Origin: Actinoplanes liguriensis
GTDB lineage: Bacteria > Actinomycetota > Actinomycetes > Mycobacteriales > Micromonosporaceae
Reading direction: 5' to 3'
Length of the DNA stretch: 14,680 nucleotides
Assembly: GCA_000715855.1 (NCBI GenBank)
Contig: KL571206.1
Coordinates: forward strand, 55,190-69,869
Below, piece after piece: positions 12,560 through 14,680 of the stretch. Each line of letters starts with the position of its first letter. The stretch's first letter is position 1. The notes under the pieces are model-generated. The model was not told the DNA's origin, made no database searches, and worked only from the letters and a program-made list of their open reading frames with translations. The position numbers and the translations under genes were made by a program.

Positions 12560-13804
12560 TCAGGCTTCGGCGACGGCGGCCTGGCGGTCGGCTCGGGCCA
12601 TCGAGCCCTCCGGGATTGCCGCGACCGCCGCGGCCAGCAGCAGGACCGCGCCGGCGAAGACGAAGGACCAGGGCAGGCCGCCGGGCTGGTCGACGATCAC
12701 GCCGGCGATCGCACCGCCCGCAGCGCTGCCGGAGACCGAGACGGTGACCATCCAGGTGTACGCCTCGTTCAGCATCGCGGCCGGGGCCAAGCGCCCGACC
12801 AGGTTGTTCTCCACGGTCAGCGCGGGTGCGATGGTGGCGCCGCCGAGGATCAGCGCGATGCCGAGGTGGATCGGGCCGGGCATCAGCGCGAGCACCACGA
12901 AGCTGAGCGCGACCGCGCCGAGGAGCCAGGCGAACTGACGGGACAGCGGGATGTCCCAGCGTCGGGTGCCGAACCAGATGCCGCCGATCGCGCTACCCAC
13001 GCCCCAGACGCCGAGCAGCACGCCGCCCAGGGCGTCACCTCCACCGTGCTGGGCGGCGTAGGCCGGCACGATCACGCCGGCCGCCCCGAACGCGGTGCCG
13101 AGCGCACCGACGCAGAACAGCAGCGCCGGGAAGCCGCCGGACCGCAGCGGCCCGAGACCGCGGGCGGCGTGTTCGGCGGGGTGGGTGCCGGGGTGTCGCA
13201 TCACCGGCAGGCGGGCGATCACCAGGGTGCCGGCGAGTGTGGCGATCGCCGAGCTGGCGAGTGCCGCGGCCGGCTCGCCGGTGGCCACCATGAACGCCGC
13301 GACAAGCATCGGCCCGAGCACGAAGACCAGCTCGAACAGGGAGGTCTCGGCGGCGATCGCGGCGGCCCGCAGGCTCTGCCGGCCGGTGGCGGGCGAGGTC
13401 ATGTCGTTCCAGGCGCGGCGGATCGCGGCTGTCAGAGGTGGGTACGTCGCACCGGCCGCGGCCGACGCCACGAAGATCCATTCGAGCGCGCCCGCGCCGC
13501 CCCGGCTGGCCAGCAGCAGCGCGCCCAGCGCGAGCGGATGCAGGATCGCGGTGGCGAGCAGGATCGGCGCCGGCCCGATCCGGTCGGCGAGGCGGCCCGC
13601 GATCGGGCTCAGGGCCGCGCCGGCGAGGGCGTAGACACCGCCCGCGAGACCGGCCGCGGCATAGCGCCCGGTGGCCTGCTCGACGAGCAGGAGCAGGCCG
13701 AGCGGTGTCATCCCGATGCCGAGCCGGGCCAGGATGCCGACGGCCAGCAGGGTTCGTCCGCCCGGGAGCTGCCACACGCCAAGGTACTGACGCAACGCGG
13801 TCAC
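12560..13804 (-). CDS. MFS transporter
   Basis: 414 aa, about 12 hydrophobic segments, major facilitator superfamily. The A-like loop motif GRLADRIGPAPIL between helices 2 and 3 (about 88-100) is the family hallmark. The start was set at GTG 13804 (VTALRQYLGVWQLPGG) because it has a GGGGGA ribosome binding site; an ATG 12 codons further upstream (13840) is possible but adds an unconserved-looking leader. A likely -10, TAGGGT, is at 13855-13850 on the minus strand. A single-gene unit; the substrate, perhaps a drug or metabolite efflux, cannot be told from sequence. Confidence 0.85.
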   Translation of the reverse strand: MTALRQYLGVWQLPGGRTLLAVGILARLGIGMTPLGLLLLVEQATGRYAAAGLAGGVYALAGAALSPIAGRLADRIGPAPILLATAILHPLALGALLLASRGGAGALEWIFVASAAAGATYPPLTAAIRRAWNDMTSPATGRQSLRAAAIAAETSLFELVFVLGPMLVAAFMVATGEPAAALASSAIATLAGTLVIARLPVMRHPGTHPAEHAARGLGPLRSGGFPALLFCVGALGTAFGAAGVIVPAYAAQHGGGDALGGVLLGVWGVGSAIGGIWFGTRRWDIPLSRQFAWLLGAVALSFVVLALMPGPIHLGIALILGGATIAPALTVENNLVGRLAPAAMLNEAYTWMVTVSVSGSAAGGAIAGVIVDQPGGLPWSFVFAGAVLLLAAAVAAIPEGSMARADRQAAVAEA

Positions 13805-13849
13805 AGGCGGGTCCCCCAGAGTCCTCGGTAACGAGTGCAACGGCTTTCG

Positions 13850-13855
13850 ACCCTA
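13850..13855 (-). promoter_or_regulatory. Candidate -10 box for the MFS gene
   Basis: TAGGGT on the minus strand, about 45 bp before the GTG at 13804. No good -35 at standard spacing. If correct, transcription starts near 13843, close to or below the alternative ATG at 13840, which supports the shorter start. Confidence 0.35.
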
Positions 13856-13990
13856 ACGCCGACAACCGCGTGAACCGTCGGGATCGGGGCCCGCTGTCAT
13901 GCGGCTCACCATCCGCGGTCGCGGGCCGCTCGGTGGGCGGGGCTATCGCCGTACGGCGGAAATCGGATTTTGATCTTTGACGCGAAAAGG

Positions 13991-14021
13991 CGGATGGCCG
14001 CGCCAGAAGCGCGACCATCCG
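13991..14021 (-). terminator. Terminator after htpX
   Basis: CGGATGG (13991-13997) with CCATCCG (14015-14021), a single C/A mismatch, then CGCGC (13999-14003) with GCGCG (14009-14013) and a 5-nt loop. On the minus strand it is followed by CCTTTTCG. It ends the htpX transcript 24 nt after its stop. Confidence 0.75.
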
Positions 14022-14044
14022 GGTTGCTGTTTTCTCGGGCCGAT

Positions 14045-14680
14045 TTATCGGAGGTACGGCCGTGAGGCGCCACTGGTCAGCGACGCCTGCTCGTGCAGGC
14101 GGCGGATCCGCTCGGCCATCGGCGGGTGGGTCGAGAACAGCGCCGCGATCCCCTCGCTCCGGAACGGGTTGGCGATCATCAGGTGCGCCGCGCTCGTGAG
14201 CTGGCCGTCGGCCGGCAGAGGCGCCCGCTGCGTGCCGTAGTGGATCTTCTCCAGGGCGCTCGCGAGGGCCAGCGGGTCACCGGTCAGGGTGGCACCGGAG
14301 GCGTCGGCCTGGAACTCGCGGTTGCGGCTGATCGCCAGCTGGATCACCGACGCGGCGAGCGGGCCGAGGATCAGCATGAGCAGCAGCGACGCAGGGTTCG
14401 GCGAGTCCTCGTCGTCCGAGCCGCCGAACGGCAGGAAGATCGCGAGCTGGGCGAACATCGTGATGATGCCGGCGAGCGCGCCGGCCACGCTGGAGATCAG
14501 GATGTCCCGGTTGTAGACGTGCGAGAGCTCGTGGCCGATGACGCCGCGCAGCTCACGCGTGTCGAGGATGCGGGTGATGCCGACGGTGACGGCGACCGCC
14601 GCATGCTCCGGGTCACGCCCGGTGGCGAAGGCGTTCGGCTGCATCGACGGGGAGACGTAGAGCCTCGGCATCGGCTGGCC
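14045..14680 (-). CDS. htpX: HtpX-type membrane zinc metalloprotease, 5' end outside window
   Basis: 212 codons visible; the N-terminus, with the first two membrane helices, lies beyond 14680. The internal ATG at 14671 is not the start: the frame continues upstream as GQPMPRLYV, matching the HtpX block before [18 protein letters not shown]. The zinc site is [11 protein letters not shown], with the third ligand Glu in [10 protein letters not shown]. Two hydrophobic segments follow the HExxH motif. HtpX cleaves misfolded membrane proteins in the cytoplasmic membrane and is usually stress-induced. The end [12 protein letters not shown] is typical of the family. The stop is TAA at 14045-14047. 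Confidence 0.95.
   Translation of the reverse strand, partial: GQPMPRLYVSPSMQPNAFATGRDPEHAAVAVTVGITRILDTRELRGVIGHELSHVYNRDILISSVAGALAGIITMFAQLAIFLPFGGSDDEDSPNPASLLLMLILGPLAASVIQLAISRNREFQADASGATLTGDPLALASALEKIHYGTQRAPLPADGQLTSAAHLMIANPFRSEGIAALFSTHPPMAERIRRLHEQASLTSGASRPYLR

Noticed and set aside
12428..13831. 467-codon plus-strand open frame opposite the MFS gene
   Set aside because: Hydrophilic Gly/Arg/Glu-rich shadow of a clear 12-helix transporter.

Overview
The window is high-GC DNA with actinobacterial gene order and codon use. The block thrT-metT-rpmG-hadA-hadB-trpT-secE-nusG-rplA is the classic actinobacterial ribosomal/translocon neighbourhood. Several features fit Micromonosporaceae (Actinoplanes and relatives) best: a secreted GGxGxD-repeat protein, a membrane GGDEF-EAL protein, and many GTG starts. 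The genus is inferred from protein style and was not tested by a search.

Layout. (1) 1-4330, all on the minus strand and read right to left: tRNA-Thr, tRNA-Met, rpmG (L33), a pair of hot-dog dehydratases (HadA/HadB type), tRNA-Trp, secE, nusG, rplA (L1), a strong hairpin terminator, then the 5' part of an ABC transporter ATPase cut by the window edge. rplK (L11), which normally sits between nusG and rplA, is absent; only a 77-bp spacer remains, and it carries an L1-binding-type leader hairpin. (2) 4420-7147, minus strand: a 48-codon secreted small peptide (not previously obvious because of its size), followed 52 bp later by an 842-aa membrane-anchored GAF-GGDEF-EAL cyclic-di-GMP protein. A structured upstream region precedes the peptide. 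(3) 7406-7801, plus strand: a small helix-turn-helix protein with a palindrome just upstream of its start, convergent with (4) a minus-strand series at 7809-10126: yajQ (c-di-GMP-binding family), a small membrane protein, a LysE/RhtB exporter, a 17-codon micro-ORF made of a 21-bp tandem repeat, and a two-domain sulfurtransferase. (5) 10274-10354: tRNA-Tyr on the plus strand with a terminator. (6) 10738-12471, plus strand: an unrecognised 182-aa protein, a secreted 241-aa protein ending in 13 uninterrupted RTX nonapeptides, and a 45-aa leaderless membrane peptide. (7) 12560-14680, minus strand: an MFS transporter and the 3' part of an HtpX-type membrane zinc protease running off the right edge.

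How the genes work together. The left third supplies translation and secretion machinery. The middle holds two c-di-GMP-related genes (GGDEF-EAL and yajQ) that could share a signalling theme, although they are not in one operon. The rest is transport, envelope quality control and unknown secreted proteins.

Two observations need care. The sulfurtransferase gene contains a 14-base match to the Tn5/Nextera mosaic end exactly where about 25-30 expected residues of its second rhodanese domain are missing, which points to a sequencing or assembly artefact. The missing rplK is either a real relocation or loss with consequences for stringent response and thiopeptide sensitivity, or a second assembly error. 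Raw reads would separate the two.
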